A stretch of DNA of 64,000 nt from Selaginella moellendorffii (Eukaryota; Streptophyta; Lycopodiopsida; Selaginellales; Selaginellaceae). Each line of letters begins with the position of its first letter. Within the stretch, counting starts at the first letter, position 1. A program made the translations under genes and the position numbers. This document shows, one piece after another, positions 11,356-22,354 of the stretch. Below the pieces are notes generated by a model. The model did no database searches and had not been told where the DNA came from. It saw nothing but the letters and a program-made list of their open reading frames with translations. The stretch covers positions 1,377,713 through 1,441,712 of the forward strand of contig NW_003314312.1 in assembly GCF_000143415.4 (NCBI RefSeq). The letters are read 5' to 3'.

Positions 11356-12270
11356 TTACATGCGACGCAGCGAACTGCATAGTAAAGGCCACACTACTAA
11401 GAGAAAAATATATGGAAGTACATCAATTTTCATATCAGGTTTAATAAATTTTGGATCTGGTTGAGTTTGTTTGAACTTGCCACCACATTTTTTCGGGCCC
11501 AACACGATGATGGTGCGCTTTGGATCCAGAATCCAAGTCCCACGAAACGTGCCTCCACCCAGTAGGGGGTTATCCATGCCATGGTAGCGGCTTCTCGCAT
11601 AGTGGAACACCAGATTCGCTGGGATTGCGCAGGAGAGAACATCCAGGAACTTCAGGAAATCTTTCTTCCCATTCCGGGACGCATTCGCGGCAAAGATATC
11701 GCGGTAAAAGATGAATTCGTCTTCCTTGTCCTGGATCATCCTCCACGTAGTGTTCACGGGGTCCTGAAACGTCTGCACGCTCGGATCGGTGAGCAGCAGC
11801 ACCGCGAAGATTGTTAAACTTATTCTTGTAAAACTCCCTGAGAAACGAGAAGACGTCGTTCACCATCCACATATGATCGAGCATAGCGTTCTGAGCACTG
11901 ATGTAATCCAGGGATTCAACATCCTCATCGTCAAACAAAGCACCCATTACGTAGATGAGTAAGACGTTCTTCCTCCGGTACCTAGAGCTTGTAGTCCTGC
12001 GTCAAGTCGTCACTCAAGATGCTTCTTGCCCAGCCCTCAACAGTGGAAACCGTGAGCTTGAACAGCTCCGGCTTCAACAGAGACCTCAAATCCTTCATCA
12101 GATCGTGGCAGGCTCGATATCCGGCACTTCCGCAAGCGATGCGGTTCCATAGCAGAGGCTATGAACAGTGTCGATATACGATGACGCGAGAGCTCCCCCA
12201 GCAACCTCGTTGTCATCAAATGGATCGTCCAGGAAAGCAGTGAGCCAGGCAAACTTCGCCTGCTTCGCTT
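11356..12270 (-). pseudogene. Microbial-type terpene synthase, 5'-truncated (copy 1)
   Basis: Class I terpene synthases ionise prenyl diphosphates. Here the aspartate-rich motif LDDPFDD lies near 12222 and the NSE motif NDVFSFLRE in the frame starting at 11947. The C-terminal RY pair (RSRYHG) is present near 11580. The whole protein is the short, single-domain, microbial-type (MTPSL-like) class rather than the seed-plant type. Compared with the copy at 40.36 kb it lacks about the first 88 residues, has a 10-nt deletion just after EVPDI, and carries further indels near 11965 and upstream of 11802. It is non-functional as it stands. It lies head-to-head with P450 B. Confidence 0.85.
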
Positions 12271-12321
12271 CGAATAACTATTGATGGTTCAAGCCTTGAG
12301 ACTGGTTGTTGCTCAGCGGTT

Positions 12322-12328
12322 TATAAAA
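12322..12328 (+). promoter_or_regulatory. TATA box of P450 B
   Basis: TATAAAA 36 bp ahead of the ATG at 12364. The TPS copy on the other side is truncated, so the former shared promoter with it is partly lost. Confidence 0.5.
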
Positions 12329-12363
12329 TGATATCAATGTGGCGTAATTCCTAATCAATCGAC

Positions 12364-13924
12364 ATGGAGTTTCGATTGCTCTTGTGTTCTTCATCTATGT
12401 TCTTGTATGGGGAATTCCAGGTGGAGGGCACCGCCGTCTCAACTTGCCAGTATCACTCAGTAGGTCTCTTCCATTGATCGGACACCTCCACCTCTTTGGG
12501 AGGAAACCCCATCTCTCTCTCCTTACACTGTCCAACAAGTATGGACCGATCTTCTCTCTCCGGCTGGGAATGGTGCCATCCGTGGTGGTCGCGAGCGCCC
12601 ATCTGGCCAAGGAGCTCTTCAAAGCCCAGGACGTTACATTCTCTTCCAGGCCGTATTTCATGCCAGGGGAGTATAGCTTCTACAACTTCCTTGACATGGG
12701 ATTTGCGCCTTACGGCGATTACTGGAAGAACATACGGAAGCTGTGTGCCACGGAGCTCTTCACAATCAGGCGCATCGATTCTTTCTTGTGGGTACGAACA
12801 GAGGAGCTCCATGAGATGCTATCGGCGCTCTTGGATTCTTCTCTCGATTGCAAGCCCGTCAACATGAGAGACATGGTCACGACATGCCTGTTCAATGTAA
12901 TCACGCGGATCCTGATGAGCAAGAGGTTCTACACGTTTGTGGGAGATGAGGCAACCATGGATGACGATGCCCGGGAGTTTAAGAGCCTCCTGCTGTCCAT
13001 CACAGACCAGGCGCTCGATTTTCACATCAGCGAGTTTGTCCCGCCGTGGCTCAGAGGCATCGACTGGAAGATCCCGCGGCTCAAGAAGCTGCAGGCAAAG
13101 ATTGATAGTTTCTTGCAGAAGATAGTCGACGAGCACAAGCTTGGTGTCGATAGCGGCAAGGAGGACTTCATGCACATCATGCTCGAGTACCTCAAGGATG
13201 AACCATATTGCGAGGACAGTGTCAAGGCCAATAGCATGGTAAGTTCTTCCTCTCGTGATTTGACGTCTCTTAACTATATCCTCGAATGTGCCAGGAGCTT
13301 ATATGTGGAACAGACACAAGTGCCGCCGTGATCGAGTGGGCGATCCTGGAGCTTCTTCACCACCCGGAGATGCTACGAAAAGCTCAAGAGGAGATGGACG
13401 TGGTGGTGGGGAATTCTCACCTGGTCGGAGAAGCCGACATTGCGCAGCTCCAGTATATGCAAGCAGTGATCAAGGAAACCTTCCGCTTCCATCCTCCAAT
13501 TCCTCTTCTGCCTCGCATGGCATCTCACGACTGCAAGCTGGGAGGATTTGATGTTCCAAAGGGCGCAACCACGTTCGTGCACGTCTACGCCATTGGAAGG
13601 GATCCAGCCGTGTGGGACGAACCATTGAAGTTCATGCCGGAGAGGTTCTTGGGGAATTCCTTGGATGTCAAGGGCCAGGACTATGAGCTGCTTCCATTTG
13701 GCTCTGGTCGCAGGGGTTGTCCGGGGATGATACTGGGATTACGAACGGTGCAGCTGCTGGTATCCAACTTGATTCACAGCTTCGATTGGAGCTTTGCGGG
13801 GGAGAGGGGAGGAGAAGCATTTCCTCTGGAAGAACGAGACTCTGCTGGGACTGTTATTTGGACCAAGACTCCGCTCCAAGTCGTGGCCACTCCAAGACTT
13901 AGGAAGGAGGTACTGCTAGGCTGA
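12364..13924 (+). CDS. Cytochrome P450 B (A-type), N-terminus damaged
   Basis: Exon 1 runs to 13238 and exon 2 from 13295 to 13924, separated by a 56-bp intron. From the hinge to the C-terminus the frame is open: LPLIGHLHLFGRKPH, SNKYGPIFSLRLGMVP, KETFRFHPPIPLLP (ExxR), MPERFLG and the haem loop FGSGRRGCPG. The ATG at 12364 is out of frame with this body. Position 12384 is in frame but is GTG, so one base appears lost in the membrane-anchor segment. The hinge also lacks the usual PPxPPG (NLPVSLSRSLP). Helix I reads ICGTDTSA, again one residue short; the pseudogene at 36.9 kb keeps ISGGTDTSA. Probably a recent pseudogene, or mis-sequenced at one base. Confidence 0.78.
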
Positions 13925-14483
13925 TTGAGATTTCATGAAATGGGCTTGCAAATATCTCCTCGTTATTTAAAAATTTCTTTTCATAAACTGTTTATACATG
14001 GTCTCGTGTCTCCAAGAAGCATGAAACCAAAAGGTATAATAAGTATACTGTATTGATGAGTGAGGCTGCAACAGAACTCCTCCCAATCGTCTCTACTGTG
14101 GTTGTGGTCGCCCTGCTTCATTGCCAAGTAAACTGACCATTGAATGTACAAGGTAAGAGTGGGAAGTTTCTTTGTACAGCTTTTCTCCGAGAAAATGTTT
14201 CAAACTGAAAGAGCCAATGAAATAAAAAAGTTTTAAATGAAAGGTCAAAAATAAACGCAAGCCATCAGCTACAATTCCACAGTTCTCAACCAACTTCATA
14301 TCCTTGGCATAAGGGGTTGTTAAGTGCCAACTTTAACTCTGTCAACATGAGTCAAAAGGAAAGGTTAACCTACGTAAGGGCTCATAATGAAGCAGTGGCA
14401 CAGTGGGAAGTAGGAGGAATTTCAAGAGGAATTATAGCATAATTTAGAAAGATTAACTTTTTATTATTTAACGTTGGATTTTA
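13925..14483. other. 3' flank of P450 B, nothing recognised
   Basis: No coding signature on either strand; the short minus frame at 14093-14299 matches nothing I know. Confidence 0.4.
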
Positions 14484-14820
14484 ACATTTGTATTTGAAAT
14501 GGATGCAGTTTTTAAGGTGTAGCAAATATTTCCTTAAGGCAAGGAGAGTCCCCATAATCGTGAATGTCGAATTTGTGAAGATTTGAGAAGCAAATAGCCC
14601 TTGGCATTTATATGCTTGCTTCTTTGAGACTTGTTTGAGAATTCTAGTCAACCACAACTTTGACGAGCAACACACTTGAATTGACTTGATCTTGATGCAA
14701 CAATCTTTCAAGTCACTATAGATGGACTCATTGACTCCCAACGAAAAACTGCTGGTTGTTATTTCTGTTGTTTTCAGTGAAAGACGGCCAAGCTTGACAA
14801 GCAAAATAAAAGTTTAATTA
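14484..14820. repeat. Local dispersed repeat R, copy 2
   Basis: Nearly identical to 8973-9223, directly downstream of the second P450 A copy, showing that gene and flank duplicated together. Confidence 0.75.
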
Positions 14821-16194
14821 TATAGGTTTTGGGAGTCTTGAAGAAACAACTACCTCAAGTGGTGTTTCCAACCAGAGAACAGTCCCACTTTGTTCCTTGA
14901 GCTCGTAACAATCCATGCCTTTGCCAGGAACAAAGCTCCAGTCGAAAGAGTGAATCAAGTTAAACAATAGCAATTGAGCAGTCTTCGACATCCCCAGACA
15001 CATTCTTTGGCCCAGCCTAAAGTCCTGGCTTTTTATGTCAATCAAGTTCCCAAGGAACCTTTCCGGCTTGAATCGCAATGCATCCATACTGCTGGATCTC
15101 TTCCAATTGTATAACAATTGACAAATGTGGGAGTTTCTTTGGGAATGTCATAGCCAGCAACCTTGCACGCTTCGGTTGACATGTGAATCAGCAGCGGAGC
15201 TGGACCTTGACGATTGCCCAAGGTACTCCAGTTTCTCTCAGCAACAAGGCGTTCCTTTCCGACGACAGTGTCAATCTCTTCCTGGGCCTTTGAAGAACAA
15301 GTGGATTGTGCATGAGTTCCAACAGCGTCCTTTCGATCAAACTAGCGCTGGTATCTCTTCCAGATAAAAGCTCCTGCATAATTCGAGATTAGCCAACTGA
15401 CTTTGTTGACAATAGCTTTGACCGAATCCTCTCCTCGGGCTCCTTCGCTTTTCAAGCTTTGCAGCATGGTCTGCGAGGTCTTGGACTCGAGCCTAGCCTT
15501 GTGATCGTCTATAATTCTCTTAAAGAACTTGTCTTGTCTCGCATGTATCCTCATCATCTCTGGGATCTTCCAGTCAATCCGTCTCATGAACGCCAGTACG
15601 AACTCACTGATGTGGAATTGAAGCATCCGCTCCGTGATCTCAAACACAATGTGCTTGAAATCCTTGCCTCGCTGCTCATCTCAGCCATACTCGAAGAAAC
15701 GCTTACTCATCAGGATCTGCATGACAACATTGAAGACATATGTTGTCAGGAGGTGCTCATGTTGATTGGCTTCTGAAAGTTAGCCGCATTCACAAGCTCA
15801 GGCAAGACGCCACGCATTTCTCTCGTTCGCACCCCTTGAAACGATTCAATGCGCTTGACAGTAAAGAGCTCTGTAGCGCAAAGCTTCCTCATTCTTTTCC
15901 AGTAGTCGCCATACGGAACAAAACCAATGTCTCGGAAGTTGTAGAAGTTGTACTCCCCCATGATCAAGTATGGCCTCGATGCAAAATTTGCATCCTGGAT
16001 CTTTAGTACCTCTTTCGCGAGCTCCGAACTGGAGATCACCACTCCTAGGCGTAAAAACATAATCGGTCCATACTTTGTAGATGCATGTGACCAATAAGAG
16101 GCAGCCCCTGGAGGCAAATTAACGACGCTTGAAAGATAGCACCAAGAAGAGAAGAGTGATCAACAGAACAACTGCATATTGAGCAACCTCCATT
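14821..16194 (-). pseudogene. Cytochrome P450 A' (decayed duplicate of P450 A)
   Basis: Same two-exon plan and direction as P450 A at 9.2-10.8 kb, and closely similar in many stretches (GEYNFYNFRDIGFVPYGDYW, FHISEFVLAFMRRIDWKIP, ELLSGRDTSASLI). Many small deletions break it. The hinge lost 8 nt after LPP, the WGLPLIGHLHLLG region is mostly gone, about 60 nt are missing around the ExxR region, and the haem loop is reduced (RLGQRMCLGMSK) with the FGAG part deleted. It keeps the one-residue-short helix I. It shares the 8-nt hinge deletion with the P450 fragment at 41.97 kb. Confidence 0.9.
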
Positions 16195-16779
16195 TCTGAT
16201 TGAAAGTGTCAAACGTGACAGCCTGAAGGAAGGATGAATTGATGATCTATCCATAAAGCTGTGGTTGCATCTAACAGTACATGTCAGTGGCTTTCACTTG
16301 ATATTTTAAGACGTATGTTCTACTGAACTATTCACTTACAATGGATGGTCCGCTTAAAACTTGGTGGTCCAAGTGTGACGGTTTTATGCAATTATTGGTC
16401 AAGATATTTTATGGAGCCTAGAATAGCAACTTATATGTTGAAAGTCGAAATGTAATTTTCATAAACATCCCATAGTCTCATGTTGACCTCACAAAGACAA
16501 TGTAGATTATAATTATGTCTTAGTTTTTATTATATTCTTATTTTCTTCAAAGGCTGCCTGTTACAATTTGATTGACATACCACTGAGCTAAAAATATTAA
16601 ATATTCTGACTAGACTAAGAAGTTTTCTTGTCTTCCAGGACAGGACACCTGTGAAACATGCTGGTGTGTAATCTTGAAAATTTAATGGCTTAAGACAATG
16701 TTAGTGATCAGAACATTCACTTCAAGAAGGAAACGTAAAATTTTTTTATTCAACAAAGTTTGGTCCACATTAATTAAAC
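16195..16779. other. 5' flank of P450 A', shared with 41.5-41.95 kb
   Basis: Non-coding. It matches 41510-41945 in reverse complement over most of its length (for example ATGTAGATTATAATTATGTC), which places the block duplication boundary outside the gene. Confidence 0.7.
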
Positions 16780-16957
16780 CGAAGCAAGCATATAATTGCC
16801 AAGGGCTATTTGCTTCTCAAATTTTAGACATTCACGATTATGGGGTCTTACTTGCTCTTGTCTATGCCTTAAGGATATATTTCCTGCGCCTTAAGCCGCC
16901 TACATGGATTGCCCCTCCCTGGACACCTCCGTCATCTCGCAGGAATTCCCTTCCTCT
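16780..16957 (+). pseudogene. P450 N-terminal remnant with repeat R fragment
   Basis: Begins with an inverted piece of repeat R (GCCAAGGGCTATTTGCTTC) and continues into a degraded P450 anchor and hinge region ending AGGAATTCCCTTCCTCTC. The longer version at 43.54-43.76 kb goes on into a SKQYGP hinge-proximal block, which is missing here. Confidence 0.55.
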
Positions 16958-17488
16958 CACAGGGTTACAAGGTTCTCCAGCTGTCCTATTTGAGGAGGAA
17001 TCGGTCCGGTGAGTTTGTTGCCATGCAAGTCCCTGCCAGAGAAGAACGCAAGAACTCAGTAAACGAAAACCAACACACACCAACCCACAGTTTCCTGAGA
17101 TCCAGGAAATGATCGGGAACGTTCCAATGATCGACACTTGAAAGAGCTCCCTGGAAAGAAAGAAGAAAGTGACGATCAAAGTGATAAGAGGTATTAAAAC
17201 TCACAATTCCGTGGCCATCGGCATTTGGGGAGGAACAAGTGATTCCCGGCCACAATGCCGCGTCTCCATCCCCATAGGGATCCTCCCCATTCCAGCATAC
17301 ATAACCTTCCATCCTCCAGCTGCCTTGAGCTCGTTCAATGCCTTGACTGGAATTGGCAAGATCGTCGCTTAATCCCTGTCTAAATCGAAAATGCAGGTGG
17401 AGAGGATCGACTCACCGTCTCGCTTCACCGTCTTGGCAGCTGCTAGAGTGGCAATTCAGAGCCCAAGAACGAAACCAAGGAGCCCCAT
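16958..17488 (-). pseudogene. LRR protein N-terminal exons, fragment 1
   Basis: Four small exons of the LRR family whose C-terminal end opens this window. They are a signal-peptide exon starting at ATG 17488 (MGLLGFVLGL then a stop), an exon with ALNELKAAGGWKVMYA, a piece reading ELFQVSIIGTFPI, and one LRR, DLHGNKLTGPIPPQIGQL. The conserved DDPCGDGD segment is present with Cys changed to Tyr in one frame (GEDPYGDGDAALWPGITC). The stop in the signal peptide and frame slips make it non-coding. It stops after a single repeat. Confidence 0.72.
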
Positions 17489-17581
17489 CTCAAGAACCCT
17501 AGATTTTCATTTTTGAATCAATGAATCGGTACTGTAACATTTCAACATTTGTATGGAATCGCTATGTTTTTCACTGGATTC

Positions 17582-19258
17582 TCAGTTGAATTCGCTACCC
17601 ACGCAGTGATGGCACGTAAAGAGATTGATAGGATCGACCCTGCGCTTGATGTGGTACAGGCGAGGATAGTTCTTCCCAAAGAAGGATTGTTGCCAATTGG
17701 GCTCGTTGTAATCGGCCTCGTTCACGTAAGTCCCGGAGCCCGGCGTGAGATCGATGAAGAGCTTGTTCGCCTGCGACACTAGATTCGCAGCAGCCCTCAT
17801 CTCCGCCACCGTCGCATTGTCCCGCCAAGTCAGGGGCGATACGAGCAGCCACAGTCCGTCGCGATACGCCGGATTCACAGCGCTGTCTTGGGGTTCTCGC
17901 ACTTTTCCGCCCCCCAGGATCGCATATGTAGCTGGAACTTGCAGCTCGGTCATGACGCGCATCATGGCCTTTGGGAGGAGGTCTTGTTCGTGGTTGAAGA
18001 GCGATCTCGGGATCAGCCTCGTTGCGAAGACATCCGAGACTCCCAAGTTGTTGAGGCCCAAGCACGATTCCTGCCCTCCACATTGAAACTGCAAGTGCCA
18101 GTCCCAGTACGAGGCATACGTCTCCAAGCTCCCGTCGATCCGGATGTTGTTCTCCCGCGCGTACGATAGCAGCGGGGCCAAGGTGGCGGAAGCATACGAG
18201 ACGTTCCGGTTGGGCAGCAGGAACGTTAGCGTCAGGCTCTGGCTTGTCGAGAAGAAGTAGCCAGACCAGCCGGCATCGGACAGAGAGGGATTCAACCTCG
18301 TAAACAGAGTGAGCAGCCCCTGAAAGGTGGTGGTATCGGGGGCGCTGAAGTTGTGAGGAGCGAAGACGAGGGTGTGAAGAGCTGGAAAAGTCCTGTGCGT
18401 CGCCGAGAGCACAACTCCGAATGTTCCTCCGCCGCCACCCCGGAGAGCCCAGAACAAGTCCGTGTTTTGGCATGCATTTGCTTTGACAAGCCTACCATCC
18501 GCGGTCACCACCTCGTACTCGAGAACGTTATCGGCGCTCAAGCCAATTAGCGGGGAAAGGAAACTTTGGCCGCCACCTTGAGGGTATCCGCCGGCTGCTC
18601 CAACCGAGGAACATCCCCCGCCAGCCAGGATCATCTTTCGTTGATACGCTTGCCGATAGAGCTCCTCCCACTGAATTCCAGCTCCCACCGTCACTGCCGA
18701 GTAGCCACGGTCGCTACCACGGCCGCATTTGAAGCTCTCGTGGAACTGGATCTTCTGGAGGTGGTGCACCCAAATGCTGAGAGCTCCCACCGCCGTGCTC
18801 CGCCCGAGGAAGTCATGCCCCGTGTTTCGTATCACGATGCGCAAGTCGTGCCGGGACGCAAACTTGACGGCCTCTTGGACGTGGGCCGCCCGAGTAACGT
18901 TGACCGCGTAGATCGGGACCGCGCCCTGGAAGCAAGCGGCGGTCCTGTTGGAGGAGATCAGGCAGCGCTGCTCCCCAAACGATTCCCAGCTCGTCCGTTG
19001 CAATGCACCCGGTTGATCGGTCCTCCAGAACGGACTGTTCCAGCCGCTCCTCACGGCGTTGCAGGCTCGCTCGTCGTAGTTTGGATCATGGCATGGCGAT
19101 GCTGGAGGGGCCACGCTGATCATTCTCCCTCCCACGGAGCGATTGAAGGATGCCCAGGTCTGTGCGTCTGGCCAGCACAGCTCGCCCGCTATACACTTGG
19201 AGTGGACATGGCCGGGAGCAAATAGAACGACCAAGAATATCGATAGTATCGCTATCAT
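17582..19258 (-). CDS. Secreted FAD-linked oxidase, BBE/VAO superfamily, fungal-like subtype
   Basis: A single intron-free frame of 558 residues. Residues 1-20 are a signal peptide (MIAILSIFLVVLFAPGHVHS). The FAD-binding half shows VIRNTGHDFLGRS (His148, probable covalent FAD attachment) and GGGCSSVGAAGGY (Cys216, possible second attachment), then DLFWALRGGGGGTFGVV (267-283). The C-terminal end reads YVNEADYNEP...FFGKNYPRLYHIK and closes with CVGSEFN. RNTGHD, WALRGGGGGTFG and the CVGSE ending are, from memory, typical of fungal BBE-type oxidases, whereas plant BBE-like enzymes usually have RSGGHD and a different C-terminus. Such enzymes oxidise alcohols, alkaloids or other secondary metabolites; the substrate is unknown. 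It stands next to terpene genes and diverges from the SDR. A broken copy lies at 44.4-46.1 kb. Confidence 0.92.
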   Translation of the reverse strand: MIAILSIFLVVLFAPGHVHSKCIAGELCWPDAQTWASFNRSVGGRMISVAPPASPCHDPNYDERACNAVRSGWNSPFWRTDQPGALQRTSWESFGEQRCLISSNRTAACFQGAVPIYAVNVTRAAHVQEAVKFASRHDLRIVIRNTGHDFLGRSTAVGALSIWVHHLQKIQFHESFKCGRGSDRGYSAVTVGAGIQWEELYRQAYQRKMILAGGGCSSVGAAGGYPQGGGQSFLSPLIGLSADNVLEYEVVTADGRLVKANACQNTDLFWALRGGGGGTFGVVLSATHRTFPALHTLVFAPHNFSAPDTTTFQGLLTLFTRLNPSLSDAGWSGYFFSTSQSLTLTFLLPNRNVSYASATLAPLLSYARENNIRIDGSLETYASYWDWHLQFQCGGQESCLGLNNLGVSDVFATRLIPRSLFNHEQDLLPKAMMRVMTELQVPATYAILGGGKVREPQDSAVNPAYRDGLWLLVSPLTWRDNATVAEMRAAANLVSQANKLFIDLTPGSGTYVNEADYNEPNWQQSFFGKNYPRLYHIKRRVDPINLFTCHHCVGSEFN

Positions 19259-19363
19259 CCTTGAAGAACCTTTACAGGGCTGAGAGAAAGAGAGCTATGC
19301 TTTCTTTTGCTGATCGATCTCGAGATGTAGCTTTGTCAATGACTTTGGCACTGCAAGCAACCA

Positions 19364-19372
19364 TTTATATAT
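19364..19372 (-). promoter_or_regulatory. TATA box of the FAD-linked oxidase
   Basis: TATATAAAT on the minus strand, about 105 bp before the start codon at 19258. Confidence 0.5.
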
Positions 19373-19647
19373 CACTTGGAAGCCGCGGTTTTCATTCGCT
19401 CGCTGGGTTTGACATTGACATGTTCTTTAGAGGCTGAAAATTCGAGCAATGGCGCCCAGGCGACTTTTCACACGCTGAGATATCAAAGTCATGCATGGAC
19501 ATTATGTACGTCAGTCGACGTGTTGTTTGAGCAATGAACAAGGCCAAGATAACAACCACCATTCCAAATTGACCGAATCTTTCAGAATCTTCTCTAAGCG
19601 CTTTCGTGGATGTCACATTTGCGCGTCGGTCAAGCTGGCCAGGAATG

Positions 19648-19655
19648 TATTTAAG
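19648..19655 (+). promoter_or_regulatory. Candidate TATA box of the SDR gene
   Basis: TATTTAAG about 50 bp before the ATG at 19706. The 447-bp divergent interval with the oxidase promoter could coordinate both genes. Confidence 0.4.
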
Positions 19656-19705
19656 CAGCCGTCTCGGGATCAAAGTCACAAGTCTTTGCAAGCAATCCAG
19701 GAATC

Positions 19706-21102
19706 ATGGGCGTGATAAGCTACTTCACCGGATACCGCGGCGCTACAGGCTTTGGATCGGGAGCTACAGCCGAGAAAGTTGCAAAGGGGATTTCTCTGGA
19801 ATCCAAAGTGGTAATCGTCACAGGTATGCCGATTCCATCGATAGTTTGCTTCGATTTCTCATCATCAAGCTACAGGGGCTACCTCCGGAATTGGGTTTGA
19901 GACTGCCAGAGTTCTCGCCAAGCACGGTGCGCACGTTGTTATCCCAGCCAGGAAGCTACAGAACGCTGAAGCAGCCAAGTCCAAGATCCAACGCGAATTC
20001 CCTAATGCAAGGGTCACTGTTCTTGAGCTGGATCTGAGCTCCCTCAAGTCGGTCAGGAAATTTGTCGACGACTTCAAGGCTCTAAATCTCCCGCTCCACA
20101 TCCTCATGTGAGTCACTCCTGTTAGTGTTTCTGATCAAAATGCATGGATCAATGCAGAAACAATGCTGGGATGACGGCCAATAACTTCCAGCTCTCACCG
20201 GATGGCTTGGAGCTCGATTTCGCGACAAACCATATGGGTATGGTGTTCAAGTTTTGTCTGTTAGAAAAACCTTCACGCTTTGGATGATGATCCAGGTCCG
20301 TTTTTGCTCACTGAGCTGCTGTTGGACAAGATGATCCAGACTGCATCTCAAACTGGAGTGCAAGGTCGGATTGTCATGGTGGCGTCTGAAGGTCACAGAT
20401 ATGTTCCAAAAGGCGGGATTGAGTTTGACAAGCTGAATGATAAGAACAGGTCAGTTTTTTCATTGACAAGTAGGAGGAAGCATTTCGGTTTTCCTTGCAA
20501 TCTTTCCAATGAACTTTCTTTAACTCTCGTCGTACAGCTTCCAATGGATTACTAGCTACGGAAGATCCAAACTGGCCAACATACTGCATACCAGGGAGTT
20601 AGCAAGCCGCTTGAAGGTGTCCATAGATTCAAAGTTTTTGTGCTCGAGTTTTCCCAGACATAATTTTGATGATCTTCCATTTCAGGAGAAGGGTGCCAAC
20701 GTGCTTGTAAATTCACTTCATCCTGGAACTATCAAGACGAACCTTGGAAGAGATTTCAACCAGACTTCAGCTAGTAAGTTCATGAAACAGTATCTGAAAA
20801 GAATTGAGATTGATCAACTTGTGCTGCTGTGCAGAGCTGCTTCTCTTCCTCGCGAGCCCACTTTGCAAATCCATCCCGCAGGTACAAACATATCATAGCC
20901 TACGTTTCTGGATTAAAGCTGTGATTTCTTTCAGGGCGCTGCTACAACCATGCTTCTTGCGGTCCATCCTTGCATGGAGGGCGTGAGTGGAAAGTACTAC
21001 TTGGATTGCAACGAAGCGGATTGCACCCCTCATGCCAAGGACATGAAGTTGGCTGCAGAGCTGTGGACTTTTAGTGAGGAGTTTATCAAGTCTCATCCTT
21101 GA
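19706..21102 (+). CDS. Short-chain dehydrogenase/reductase, TIC32-like
   Basis: Eight exons join in frame to 321 residues: 19706-19823, 19876-20107, 20158-20237, 20296-20449, 20538-20616, 20686-20773, 20835-20881 and 20935-21102, with introns of 50-88 bp and GT-AG borders. Motifs: cofactor loop TGATSGIG (39-46), NNAG (118-121), catalytic Ser174 (VMVASEGH) and YGRSK (Tyr202, Lys206). The C-terminal part KSIPQGAATT and [12 protein letters not shown] match the plant TIC32/retinol-dehydrogenase-like SDRs, which use NADP(H). Some members sit at the chloroplast inner envelope; others act in specialised metabolism. No break was found. Neighbourhood with terpene genes suggests, but does not show, a biosynthetic role. 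Confidence 0.93.
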
Positions 21103-21543
21103 GTTACATTAATTTTCTTTCAAAGTTTTGGCCAGGAGCTTTTATTTTCAATTTGAAACATTTTTCAAAGAAAAGCTAAACTTCCTTCTACATCAGTTTA
21201 CTCTGAGTTTGGACCATTTTGACGGCAAACCAGTAAAGTGAACGGGCCAAGCGTGGCAATGAAGCAGGGTGATGACAACGACGGTAGAGACGTAGTTCTG
21301 TTGCGCCTCACTCATCAGGCATGCTTATTATACCTTTTGGATTCATGCTTCTTAAACACCATTTCATGGAATCTCCGTACTTATGGTTTATCAATCAGCC
21401 TAAGAGTACCTCCTTCGGAGTGACCATGACTTAATGCTTCTCCGAAACGCCACGAGCAGCTTTGCCCACAGTGTAGCCGCGTGTGCACTTTCCCCGCGTC
21501 TCACTCCCGTCAATAAAATTTCTGTTTCTAGTGCTAACTTTAG
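21103..21543. other. Spacer or copia 5' leader; LTR not identified
   Basis: No gene. It may include the 5' LTR and leader of the following copia element, but I could not pair it with a 3' copy. Confidence 0.35.
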
Positions 21544-22350
21544 ATGGCATCTTCTTCCGCTGCTGTAACCCCTGGCTACTACACAAATTCACAGGAGAAA
21601 ACTTCGCAACCTGGAGAACAAAGGTCCAGCTCATCTTGATGGCAAACGATTGCTGGACAATCGTGGACGGCACCGAAGCTGAACCAGCTGAGCCCGCTCT
21701 CCAGCCAGTGTGGAAAGCCAAGAATAGAAGAGCCCGCTCTGTCATTGGCTTAGGACTCGGCGACGAGTTCATCCATCTGCTGGATCTCTCGAAGACCGCT
21801 CACGAGAATTGGTAGTCCTTGGTGAAGGTGTTTGCTGCGAAAGCAGCAAATGCCAAGATCGTCCTTAACCCAGAAGTTCCTTTCTCTCCGGATGCAGCCA
21901 ACAGACACGATGGCATCGTACATTGGCAAGCTTAGGGGGATGATGCAAGAGCTTAAGGAGGCTGGCGCGCCTGTCTCGGACGATTATGCCAAAGCTTTCC
22001 TTCTCTATTCGGTTTCTTCTGAACTCCAACCGTCTTCCTCTATGTTCTCCTTCGTTCCAGGAAAGACCCTAGACGAGCTCTATTCCAATCTCTTGGAAGA
22101 AGAGCGCAAGCTTCTGGAGCGAAAATCAGGCACGACCTCCGCAGATTCTGCTCGTGATCAGGCTTTGTTCATTGGCAAGAAGTCAGGAAATGGAAATGCC
22201 AAGAAGCGTGGGAATTCTCGCGGATTTGCCTCCATCACAAATGGAAACAAGAAAAAGAAGGGGCCGTGTACCTTCTGCGGGAAGATGGGGCACATAGAGC
22301 GAGAATGTGGAGCTAAGAAAGCAAACACCCAACGGATGCTGACTCAAACA
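21544..22350 (+). pseudogene. Copia gag with CCHC knuckle
   Basis: KFTGENFATWRTKVQLILMA is the typical copia gag opening. The knuckle CTFCGKMGHIEREC is intact near 22270. The frame shifts at about 21600 and again around 21815-21830. Confidence 0.85.
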
Positions 22351-22354
22351 GACG

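Noticed and set aside
17595-18473. Minus-strand frame of 292 codons inside the oxidase
   Set aside because: Alternative frame of the same gene; the same shadow recurs over the second copy at 44.4-45.6 kb.
18566-19225. Long + strand frame of 219 codons
   Set aside because: It is antisense to the intact FAD-linked oxidase, lacks any family signature and results from the GC-rich codon usage of that gene.
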